A DNA stretch of 6,097 nt from Armatimonadota bacterium (GTDB lineage Bacteria > Armatimonadota > Armatimonadia > Armatimonadales > Armatimonadaceae): positions 1-6,097 of the forward strand of contig JACMIS010000681.1 of assembly GCA_014381035.1 (NCBI GenBank), in the 5' to 3' direction. Made by a program: the position numbers and the translations under genes. The first letter of the stretch is position 1, and the number at the start of each line of letters is the position of its first letter. Positions 1 to 4,923 of the stretch are shown here, in pieces. The notes under the pieces were generated by a model. It searched no databases. It was not told where the DNA came from and was given only the letters and a program-made list of their open reading frames with translations.

Positions 1-96
1 ATCGTCCCCGAAACGCTCAAGTGCGTTTATGACGACCTGTGCGAAGCGGCAGGAGTGCGGGTGTTGTTTCATACGGTGGTGGCGGATGTTATGCCC
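1..96 (+). pseudogene. Inverted fragment of the FAD-dependent oxidoreductase gene
   Basis: Read on the + strand in frame 1, this stretch encodes IVPETLKCVYDDLCEAAG and then VRVLFHTVVADVMP. The minus-strand gene encodes the same residues at 237-332, except that its second residue here is F (TTC) rather than V (GTC). The fragment enters from the left edge of the window and then runs into the palindromic element. It is either the end of a second, oppositely oriented copy of the gene or the product of a fold-back event. Confidence 0.7.
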
Positions 97-686
97 CCAC
101 CCCCCCAGCCCCCCTCCCCCGCTCCGCAGGAGAGGGGGGAGTCAGAAGTCATAGGCGCGGCGATGTCGTCAACATCTCCGAACTCCCTCCTCTCCTGCGG
201 AGCGGGGGAGGGGGGCTGGGGGGGTGGGGGCATGACGGGCATAACATCCGCCACCACCGTATGAAACAACACCCGCACTCCTGCCGCTTCGCACAGGTCG
301 TCATAAACGCACTTGAGCGTTTCGGGGAAGATCGGTACCCAATCCATGCGTGCTTTCCTCGGATCGTCCGGGTCGGGCCGTGGGCGGGCGTCCCGGCGTA
401 GCATTTCGGTCAAGACTTCCCATCCGATGCCGCGCACGATGGCACGTTTTTTATCCGAAAACGGGCAGAACGCCGGGACCTGCGCCGCCGTCGCCGAACC
501 GCCGAGGAATCCGCCATTTTCGACAAGAAGCACCGAAGCACCGGCTCGCGCCGCCGCGAGTGCCGCGGCGATTCCGGCGGGTCCGCCGCCCGCGACCAGC
601 ACGTCCGCACGATGACGCACGGACAGGTCCAGCGAAACAGGGGTGGTTCGCGGGCGGGGCAGAGAGATCGGATTCGGCGTCATCAT
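69..686 (-). pseudogene. FAD-dependent oxidoreductase, N-terminal part, interrupted by the palindrome
   Basis: The first ~150 residues look like a flavin-dependent oxidoreductase of the FAD_oxidored/GIDA-like class. There is an N-terminal Rossmann dinucleotide fold with the GGGPAG loop (residues 33-38), a second-strand acidic residue (E56) that normally binds the ribose of FAD, and a GGFLGG turn. Residues ~120-149 (FPETLKCVYDDLCEAAGVRV, then LFHTVVADV) match the segment before the substrate domain. After VADV the frame enters the palindromic element, yields a nonsense tail, and stops at 69-71. The substrate-binding and C-terminal parts expected of a 400-600 residue enzyme are absent from the window. 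The start could be the ATG at 684-686 or the adjacent one at 681-683. GGGG lies just upstream and a TAGAAT box sits six bases before the first ATG. The family call is secure; the substrate cannot be told. Confidence 0.75.
94..230. repeat. GC-rich palindromic element, REP/MITE-like, with G-quadruplex-forming arms
   Basis: The inner arms (94-142 and 182-230) pair with each other. The + strand at 204-230 carries runs of five, six, seven and five G separated by 1-2 bases, a clear G-quadruplex pattern; the minus strand has the same pattern at 94-120. Translated, the element gives low-complexity peptides such as PPPQPPSPAPQERRE and LSCGAGEGGWGGGG. Peptides of this type are commonly seen when dispersed palindromic elements are read through as protein. 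No transposase or target-site duplication is visible, so calling it a mobile palindrome is inference from structure and composition. Confidence 0.6.
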
Positions 687-692
687 GACCCC

Positions 693-698
693 ATTCTA
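693..698 (-). promoter_or_regulatory. -10 box of the oxidoreductase gene, leaderless-type
   Basis: On the minus strand TAGAAT (5 of 6 to TATAAT) is followed by GGGGTC and then ATGATG. Transcription starting about seven bases downstream would begin at or next to the start codon. The same spacing recurs at three other starts in the window. No convincing -35 box was found. Confidence 0.4.
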
Positions 699-837
699 CA
701 CCCTGTGCCGCTCGCGCCGTCACGCCAGGAATCCATCGCGTCTGTCGCGATAACTCCTTCCGTAATTCGTAGTATTTCCTGCAGTAATGGGAAATAAAAA
801 ATGATCGAACGTCGTATTAATGCCTTGTTCGCGAAAA

Positions 838-872
838 TTTAATTTTTTCTTAACATTTAGACCGGTGATAAT
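838..872 (+). promoter_or_regulatory. Two-unit 11-bp-phased TTAA repeat with -10-like GATAAT
   Basis: TTTAATTT (838-845) and CTTAACAT (849-856) are separated by three T, giving an 11-bp period. GATAAT follows at 867-872, ten bases after the second unit. This is the geometry of activator-dependent promoters with a Pho-box-like site replacing the -35. The first unit is degenerate, and the whole stretch is AT-rich, so chance is a real alternative. It would drive the RHS fragment downstream. Apart from this and the TATAAT at 889, the 687-908 intergenic stretch shows no gene. Confidence 0.35.
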
Positions 873-888
873 CCACAAGCTATGCTGT

Positions 889-894
889 TATAAT
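889..894 (+). promoter_or_regulatory. TATAAT -10 box upstream of the RHS fragment
   Basis: A perfect TATAAT. A weak GTGATA at 865-870 could be the -35, with an 18-bp spacer. Five bases downstream is an in-frame CTG (900-902), and nine bases after that begins the GTG (909-911). The box also contains the TAA that closes the RHS frame upstream, so the open frame cannot begin further left. Confidence 0.5.
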
Positions 895-908
895 CTCAAC
901 TGCCGAAA

Positions 909-2069
909 GTGCCGATTTGTGACGCGGCAACCGTGCACTGTTCGCAATCGTGTTTGCAGAACCAGACCTATTCGTTCGACGCGATGGGCAACCGCACCGC
1001 CAAGACCGACAACGTCACCGGTAAGGAAACCTACACGTTCGACGACGCGAACCGGATCGCGACGCGGCAGGTCGGGGCAAGCGCGGTAACGAACTATTCG
1101 AGCGACGCGAACGGCAACACATTGACTGACGCGACGCACACGAACCAATGGGACAGCCAGAACCGCCTCGTGTCGAGCCTGTCGAATGGAAAAACGTCGG
1201 CGTTCAAGTACGGCGCGGACGGGCTTCGGCGAAAGTTCAGCGTGACGCCGACCGGTCAGAGCCAAGCGACCACGATCACGCACTACGGCTACGACGGGAG
1301 CAACGTCGTCCGGGAGTGGGAAGAAAACATCGCGGGCGTACTGTACGCGTCGGCGACCTATCTGCTCGGTCCGTCCGGTCCGATGTACAAGCGACCCGCG
1401 AACGCCGCCGACGTGCGCTGGTACGTCTACGACGGCTTGGGTTCCGTAGTCGGCGAGGTGGACGTGAACGGCACTCTGCAAGCCGAGAAGAAGCACGACG
1501 TGTTCGGACTGCGGCGCGGGCCCATCGGGACCGAGAAGTCGCGGCATGGCTTCGTCGGAGGGCTGGGGCACTATTCCGACGACGAGACCGGACTGGTCTA
1601 CATGCAGGCGAGGTACTACGACCCCGCGATTGGGAGGTTCACGAGCGAAGACCCGGCAAGGGACGGCGCGAACTGGTTCAACTACTGCGGTGGCGACCCC
1701 GTCAATATGGTAGATGAAACAGGCAAGAGCGGGGAGAGACTAAATCAACTCATCGGCAAACTTCAAGCCAATAATGGAACGGATCTCCTCAGCAAAGATC
1801 CAAGCGCAACAAAAAGTGCTGGTTTAACTGCAATTGCCATGGCTTTGGGTGTTATGGCAGTATTACTCTACTCGGTTGCCTTCGGTGCCGACACCGATGA
1901 CTTAGTGAGGGAGCTTGGTGCTGGCGGCATAGGAGGAGCCTTGATAGGAGGGATTATCGCTGGCGAGAAGATGGGAGGGTCACTTGCGGCAGGTGCTACA
2001 GTTGGATTCGCGCTCCCTGTTCTTTTGGGAACAGGGGTGTACGGTTATCAACTAGTAGCTAACCTTTAG
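909..2069 (+). CDS. RHS/YD-repeat protein fragment with membrane-type C-terminal (toxin-like) domain
   Basis: Residues ~20-110 hold YD-type repeats (YSFDAMGNRT, YTFDDANRI, NQWDSQNRLVS). Residues ~125-272 form the RHS repeat-associated core, including YVYDGLGSVVGEVD, DETGLVYMQARYYDPAIGRF and the closing PVNMVDETG. Residues 273-386 are unrelated in style and lower in GC. They contain a hydrophobic helix at ~305-326 and glycine-zipper-like segments at ~338-351 and ~358-378. In RHS proteins the part after the core is the variable effector delivered to rival cells; here a membrane-disrupting activity is inferred from the helices only. At 386 residues this is far shorter than a full RHS protein and has no signal peptide, delivery domain or encapsulation barrel. 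The GTG at 909 lacks a ribosome binding site, and an in-frame CTG at 900 is an alternative. It is best read as a 5'-truncated or orphan tip cassette. A 14-bp duplication creates the stop codon. The next gene is a likely immunity partner. Confidence 0.8.
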   Translation: MPICDAATVHCSQSCLQNQTYSFDAMGNRTAKTDNVTGKETYTFDDANRIATRQVGASAVTNYSSDANGNTLTDATHTNQWDSQNRLVSSLSNGKTSAFKYGADGLRRKFSVTPTGQSQATTITHYGYDGSNVVREWEENIAGVLYASATYLLGPSGPMYKRPANAADVRWYVYDGLGSVVGEVDVNGTLQAEKKHDVFGLRRGPIGTEKSRHGFVGGLGHYSDDETGLVYMQARYYDPAIGRFTSEDPARDGANWFNYCGGDPVNMVDETGKSGERLNQLIGKLQANNGTDLLSKDPSATKSAGLTAIAMALGVMAVLLYSVAFGADTDDLVRELGAGGIGGALIGGIIAGEKMGGSLAAGATVGFALPVLLGTGVYGYQLVANL

Positions 2070-2080
2070 TAGCTAACCTT
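2053..2080. repeat. 14-bp perfect tandem duplication at the end of the RHS gene
   Basis: TAGTAGCTAACCTT occurs at 2053-2066 and again at 2067-2080. The second copy supplies the TAG stop (2067-2069). Fourteen is not a multiple of three, so the duplication changes the reading frame. With one copy removed, the gene would read on as FWKNGASNA and stop at 2108-2110, overlapping the start of the next gene. Confidence 0.95.
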
Positions 2081-2102
2081 TTTTGGAAGAACGGAGCATC
2101 GA

Positions 2103-2264
2103 ATGCGTAACATTCATTGGAGCATAGTTTCAGTTGGTTTGCTCATGGCGTTCATGTTGATGAATGGAATAAAGAACGACCATCTACGTATGTCATCTAT
2201 GATAAGTGGTGCCGTTTTGGCTCTCTACGCGCTGTGGACGAGCCATAAAAGCAACAAACTCTAA
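2103..2264 (+). CDS. Small two-helix membrane protein, candidate immunity protein
   Basis: A 53-residue protein starts at ATG 2103 with GGAG at 2093-2096, six bases upstream, which is a strong ribosome binding site. Residues ~7-22 (IVSVGLLMAFMLMNGI) and ~32-45 (SMISGAVLALYALW) are hydrophobic, joined by a short charged loop (KNDHLR). The C-terminus is basic (SHKSNK). No family is recognised. It lies 33 bases after the RHS stop and shares the low GC of the RHS C-terminal domain. A small integral membrane protein right behind a membrane-type RHS tip is the arrangement expected of an immunity protein for a membrane-acting toxin. That role is inference from position and topology. Confidence 0.65.
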   Translation: MRNIHWSIVSVGLLMAFMLMNGIKNDHLRMSSMISGAVLALYALWTSHKSNKL

Positions 2265-2282
2265 TCCCAGAAGAAATAACGT

Positions 2283-2324
2283 GATACGGACCGCCGACCT
2301 GTTCTCAAGTCGGCGGTCCGTGTC
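2283..2324 (+). terminator. Strong hairpin after the RHS/immunity pair, possible terminator
   Basis: ACGGACCGCCGAC (2286-2298) pairs perfectly with 2309-2321 across a 10-base loop. Extra pairs including a G-T wobble extend the stem to 2283/2324. No T-run follows, so this is not a canonical intrinsic terminator. It may still block read-through or protect the 3' end of the upstream mRNA. It sits at the boundary between the low-GC cassette and the GC-rich toxin-antitoxin remnant. Confidence 0.5.
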
Positions 2325-2336
2325 GTCGGCTCGCGG

Positions 2337-2355
2337 TATACTGACGGCGGGAGAA
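2337..2355 (+). promoter_or_regulatory. -10 box and Shine-Dalgarno of the antitoxin gene
   Basis: TATACT (2337-2342, 5 of 6 to consensus) is followed by GGGAGAA (2349-2355), eight bases before the ATG at 2364. This start therefore has a leader with a ribosome binding site, unlike the leaderless-type starts elsewhere in the window. No good -35 is visible; the expected place falls in the preceding hairpin. Confidence 0.5.
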
Positions 2356-2363
2356 CGAAGACT

Positions 2364-2669
2364 ATGCAAGCCACCCTGACCCTCCCCGGGACCGATCCGA
2401 TCTTTTTTGATCTGTCCGAAAGTGCGTACCACGACGCCCTCGCCCTGCCGCCGCAGGAGCGGTCGCGCGTGATAGCCGAAGGCATCCGCTCCGCAGTATT
2501 CGCCGCCGTTGCGGAAGCCGAGACGGAACCGGTGTTCACCGAGGAGGATTACACCGCCATCGGTCGCGGACTGGCGGACATGGACGCCGGGCGGACCCGC
2601 CCCGCCGCCGACGTGTTCGCCGAAATCCGCGCCCGGTACGGCTTTGCCCAAGGGGAAAGCCCGATCTGA
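2364..2669 (+). CDS. Type II toxin-antitoxin system antitoxin-like protein
   Basis: A 101-residue acidic protein. Its C-terminal part (AIGRGLADMDAGRTRPAADV, then FAEIRARYG, residues 65-93) has the pattern of antitoxins that end in a D-x-GR-x-x-P...VF-x-E-hydrophobic-R-x-x-YG motif next to ParE/RelE toxins. The N-terminal half (residues 11-50, FFDLSESAYHDALALPPQER onward) is predicted helical and could be the dimerisation/operator-binding part. Antitoxins of this kind bind and neutralise the toxin and repress their own promoter. The stop overlaps the ATG of the downstream toxin remnant (TGATG, 2667-2671), implying translational coupling. The gene appears intact although its toxin is not. The exact antitoxin family is not certain. 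Confidence 0.65.
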   Translation: MQATLTLPGTDPIFFDLSESAYHDALALPPQERSRVIAEGIRSAVFAAVAEAETEPVFTEEDYTAIGRGLADMDAGRTRPAADVFAEIRARYGFAQGESPI

Positions 2670-3084
2670 TGGCATCGCCGCCGCCGCTACTCACACTCGA
2701 CATCTCGCAAGTGGTCAATTCGACATTGACTCAGCAGTACAGTTCTTATCGCAGTCCAACGGCGACGAATACGCGGAGCGGTTCACCGAGCGTCTGGGAC
2801 AGGTGGTCGTGTCGCTTTGCGAGCGGGTAGCGCACGAAATCGCGGACGACGGCAAGCCGTTCGGCACGCCGGACGAGGGGACGTCACTCCGGTTCGCCCG
2901 CCCCGTCTACCGTGAGCCAGTGCAAATGACAAAGACGCGGGCGCGGCGCAGTAGTGCCGGACTCTGGTATGCCTTCTACGCGCTCGGGGACCGGGGCGGC
3001 ACGCCAATGCGGATACTCTCGTGCTCGTCGGCGTCCGTCACAGTGCCGTATTCGCTCGAACAGCGAGACGACGAAGCGGATTAG
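2669..3084 (+). pseudogene. ParE/RelE-like toxin gene broken by two frameshifts
   Basis: The ATG at 2669 overlaps the antitoxin stop, and that frame gives MASPPPLLTLDIS before losing similarity. The frame one base earlier then carries the toxin body: FDIDSAVQFLS, GDEYAERFTERLGQVVVSLC, SLRFARPVYREPVQM, SSAGLWYAFYALGDRGG. In the next frame (from about 3006) the typical closing strand appears as NADTLVLVGVRHSAVFAR; VRH followed by a small residue is common at the end of ParE/RelE toxins. The shifts fall within 2669-2719 and about 2987-3006, and each is explained by one missing base. The body frame itself has no plausible start codon after the antitoxin. The active protein would be an mRNA interferase or gyrase poison. 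Either the gene is dead, or the two indels are sequencing errors; the second lies among G runs. Confidence 0.65.
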
Positions 3085-3125
3085 CCGCCATCGGTCGCGG
3101 TTTTGCCGACAGGGACGCAGGGCGC
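3085..3125 (+). pseudogene. Remnant of a second antitoxin copy
   Basis: In the same frame as the toxin's VRHSA ending, and with no stop between, the sequence encodes AAIGRGFADRDAGR. The intact antitoxin has TAIGRGLADMDAGR. At DNA level CCGCCATCGGTCGCGG (3085-3100) is identical to 2554-2569. Beyond DAGR the similarity is lost and the frame stops at 3180-3182. This is a scrap of a related antitoxin gene joined to the toxin tail, evidence of a former tandem array or of recombination between copies. From 3126 to 3307 I see no gene. Confidence 0.6.
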
Positions 3126-3307
3126 GACGCCACGCGGGATCGCCGGGCGATTCAGGCGTGCCCGGACGCGGAGCCTCCTTAGCCGAAGGCTTCTACCGGT
3201 GGATGGAACCCCCGCCTGCTTCATCGGAATCCAAGCCGTAGACGTCCTGCGCCGAGCCTGTATAGTTGATTTGGAAGATATTAAAAATCCTTCCTGGGTG
3301 TGAAAAA

Positions 3308-3351
3308 CTTAATCTTCACTTAACCTTCTCTTAACAGAAGCGGGATACACT
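3308..3351 (+). promoter_or_regulatory. Three-unit Pho-box-like operator and promoter of the prepilin-like gene
   Basis: CTTAATCT (3308-3315), CTTAACCT (3319-3326) and CTTAACAG (3330-3337) are spaced exactly 11 bp apart by three-base gaps TCA and TCT. Tandem eight-base YTTAACCW units with three-base spacers are the established cyanobacterial Pho-box form, and PhoB/PhoP-family regulators bind 11-bp-phased repeats in general. A weak -10 (GATACA/TACACT, 3344-3351) follows without a -35, as expected for an activator-dependent promoter. The start codon is about 100 bases further on, leaving a leader of roughly 90 nt. Phosphate control is inference; another OmpR-family regulator is possible. Confidence 0.5.
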
Positions 3352-3448
3352 GACGCAGAAAATCGAACGGAGAGCGGGTCCGCAAGGAAACCGTATCGTT
3401 CCTATGACTATTGAAATGGGATTGAAACAATCCTGGAGAATAAAACCA

Positions 3449-4492
3449 ATGATGAAGCGCACCCCCCGTGCTTTTACCCTGATCGAGTTACTCGTCGTTA
3501 TCGCCATTATCGCCATTCTCGCTGCGATCCTTTTTCCTGTCTTCGCCCAGGCTCGTAACAAAGCCCGCCAAGCCTCTGACCTTTCCAACATGAAGCAACA
3601 AGGTCTGGCAATTATGCAGTATGTCCAAGATTACGATGAGACGTATCCGATGGCGTATTACTACAAGAACGACAATAACGATTCGGGTGGATATGTTCAC
3701 TGGTCGTTTATGTGCCAACCGTACATCAAAAGCATTGATCTGTTCAAGTCGCCTGGCGACCCGAACGGCGGTTTGCCCCCAACGAACTACAACGCTGGTG
3801 CAAACGGCACGTATGGTGACTCGGATGATAATGCTGGCTACGGTGGGGTAGATGGTTCCACCTCGAAGACTGCCGGTGTTCAAGATGACCAAGCTCCGCG
3901 CTTGTCCTACACAGCGAACGGCAATATTCTACCGCGCAAGCGTCGTACTTCTGACACCGCGAATGTAGTTCCGCAAGCACTGATCTCGGACACCGCTGGC
4001 GAAATCCTACTGGCTCCGCTGACCAATAATCCTGGATGCATCGCGGACTCGTCTGGTGCGAGCCCTGGTGCCGCATTCAAGTCGCACCGCTCGACCAACG
4101 CCTTTACAACTGCGGCGACTGGACAAGCAACGCTGAAATGGGCTGGTGAACTGCCAGTAGACCTTACCAGCACGACCGTCTATGCAGTTCAGGGAAGCCA
4201 AATCCAAGCGGGTACTGGAACGGACATCTTCGCCGAGTGCAAAAAGACTCCTCCGGGAACCACCCACCCGTATATCCACCTTGCTTATATCCAACCAGAC
4301 CGGTTTAACAATGGCGCGAACTACGCCTTCGCGGACGGTCATGCTAAATGGTTCAAGTTGAACGCTACATTGGATCAACGCAACTACATGTGGGGCAAGC
4401 GAGTACACCCCGGTAACAATCAGCGAGTTCTGATTTCTGATCCAGCGGCTGGCACAGTCGGCCAACCTTTACCGGGTTCCGATAGCCTGTAA
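3449..4492 (+). CDS. Type IV prepilin-like (pseudopilin) protein, DUF1559-type
   Basis: A 347-residue protein. It begins MMKRTPRAF followed by [19 protein letters not shown]: a basic leader, a prepilin-peptidase site between A8 and F9, glutamate at mature position 5 (E13), and a ~20-residue hydrophobic helix. [20 protein letters not shown] and [10 protein letters not shown] follow. Near the C-terminus [12 protein letters not shown] (DG at 296-297) matches the DUF1559 tail, normally written H-x9-DG; here the expected histidine is F286. The mature protein would be anchored in the inner membrane and displayed by a type II secretion or type IV pilus-like machine; large paralogous sets occur in Armatimonadota and Planctomycetota. 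I chose ATG 3449 over the upstream ATG 3404 because the leader then has normal length and GGAG (3435-3438) lies upstream. The gene stands alone, between a Pho-box-like promoter and an intrinsic terminator. Confidence 0.88.
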   Translation: MMKRTPRAFTLIELLVVIAIIAILAAILFPVFAQARNKARQASDLSNMKQQGLAIMQYVQDYDETYPMAYYYKNDNNDSGGYVHWSFMCQPYIKSIDLFKSPGDPNGGLPPTNYNAGANGTYGDSDDNAGYGGVDGSTSKTAGVQDDQAPRLSYTANGNILPRKRRTSDTANVVPQALISDTAGEILLAPLTNNPGCIADSSGASPGAAFKSHRSTNAFTTAATGQATLKWAGELPVDLTSTTVYAVQGSQIQAGTGTDIFAECKKTPPGTTHPYIHLAYIQPDRFNNGANYAFADGHAKWFKLNATLDQRNYMWGKRVHPGNNQRVLISDPAAGTVGQPLPGSDSL

Positions 4493-4511
4493 TCGTTGCC
4501 TGTCAAATGGG

Positions 4512-4548
4512 AAACGACACTGAAGTGAATGACTTCAGTGTCGTTTTT
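4512..4548 (+). terminator. Intrinsic terminator of the prepilin-like gene
   Basis: AAACGACACTGAAGT (4512-4526) pairs perfectly over 15 bases with 4532-4546 around a GAATG loop, and the stem leads into TTTTT (4544-4548). It begins 20 bases after the stop codon. Confidence 0.93.
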
Positions 4549-4563
4549 GCTTGCGATGAGGGA

Positions 4564-4591
4564 TTTCAGACTGTCGGAAAAGCGATATAAT
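4564..4591 (+). promoter_or_regulatory. Promoter of the truncated proline-dehydrogenase-like copy
   Basis: TATAAT (4586-4591) is followed by AAAAT and ATG, a leaderless arrangement. The stretch TTTCAGACTGTCGGAA upstream is nearly repeated before the second gene copy (5908-5935), so the duplication includes the promoter. Confidence 0.6.
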
Positions 4592-4596
4592 AAAAT

Positions 4597-4896
4597 ATGT
4601 CGCAACCTACTTCGCTCATACCCAACACCATCGAGACTGTTACGCAATCCAGGGGGCGCACGCTTCTTGCCGGATTGCGCCGTGAGGAGAAGAAGATCGC
4701 GTCGCCGAGCGATGCTTTCTATGATGCCTTGATGGCACTGACCACCGCCGACGAGAAACTCAAGGTCGAGTTGTTCCGGTTTGTGGACGCGCTCCGAGGA
4801 AAGCCGGTGACGCGACTATCGAATTCCATTGCCAACTTCCCGTGCATCATGGTCGGCTTGGTCCGGTCGCGACAGGCGCGTTTTCGAGGGTATTGA
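4597..4896 (+). pseudogene. Truncated duplicate of a proline dehydrogenase (PutA-like) gene start
   Basis: The first ~67 residues resemble the N-terminus of PutA-type proline dehydrogenase/P5C dehydrogenase: GRTLLAGLRREEKKIASPSD, then AFYDALMALTTADEKLKVEL and FRFVDALR. The K-V-x-L-F-R-F-V-D stretch is typical of the entrance to the proline dehydrogenase domain. After DALRG (about 4797) the expected sequence is lost and the frame ends in an unrelated tail ending QARFRGY. The full enzyme has several hundred to over a thousand residues, so this copy cannot be active. Its 5' half nearly duplicates the gene at 5941. It probably arose by duplication and was then cut off when the Rpn-family gene region was gained. 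The family call rests on one short motif. Confidence 0.55.
4654..4732 (+). repeat. Direct repeat, left copy (79 bp identical)
   Basis: Identical base for base to 6019-6097, at an offset of 1365 bp. Weaker similarity extends left to 4564, where the offset is 1344 because the right copy carries 21 extra bases near its start. The repeat lies within the proline-dehydrogenase-like gene starts and flanks the Rpn-family gene. Confidence 0.95.
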
Positions 4897-4923
4897 AAAG
4901 AGAGGCGCGGCGCACTTCGCCCG

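Larger units (their letters stand above)
1..332. repeat. Long imperfect inverted repeat (fold-back)
   Basis: Bases 1-142 are the reverse complement of 182-332. The differences are a substitution at position 4 (paired with 329), one at 136, and nine extra bases in the right arm at about 228-236. The unpaired centre (143-181) contains a further small hairpin, GATGT/ACATC at 162-176. The outer part of both arms is oxidoreductase coding sequence and the inner part is a C-rich/G-rich palindromic element. The left arm reaches the window edge, so its true outer limit is unknown. It may be a genuine inverted duplication or a fold-back (snap-back) assembly or amplification artefact at a contig end. 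The small differences between the arms argue mildly against a pure artefact. Confidence 0.93.

Noticed and set aside
39..401. Open frames crossing the fold-back region on both strands
   Set aside because: They read low-complexity palindrome sequence and antisense oxidoreductase sequence; only the minus-strand oxidoreductase part and its inverted copy have real protein motifs.
888..1571. Long minus-strand open frame opposite the RHS gene
   Set aside because: It is antisense to clear YD/RHS motifs, has no recognisable motif, and is explained by the GC-rich codon bias of the RHS core.
1148..1717. Arginine-rich + strand open frame inside the RHS gene
   Set aside because: It is out of frame with the RHS core and its composition is that of a shifted GC-rich frame; no start signal.
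2193..2675. Minus-strand open frame opposite the antitoxin gene
   Set aside because: It spans the intergenic hairpin and runs antisense to both the small membrane protein and the antitoxin, which have ribosome binding sites and motifs.
3255..3300. AT-rich stretch with partial GGAAG/CTTCC pairing, considered as a terminator of the toxin-antitoxin remnant
   Set aside because: The stem is short and bulged and no T-run follows.
3420..3428. GATTGAAAC, which resembles the 3' end of many CRISPR repeats
   Set aside because: It occurs once, with no second copy at spacer distance and no cas gene. It lies in the leader of the prepilin-like gene.
3404..3448. Upstream ATG extending the prepilin-like protein by 15 residues
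   Set aside because: It would put an atypical leader before the MMKRTPRAF start, and the GGAG at 3435-3438 sits correctly only for the ATG at 3449 or 3452.
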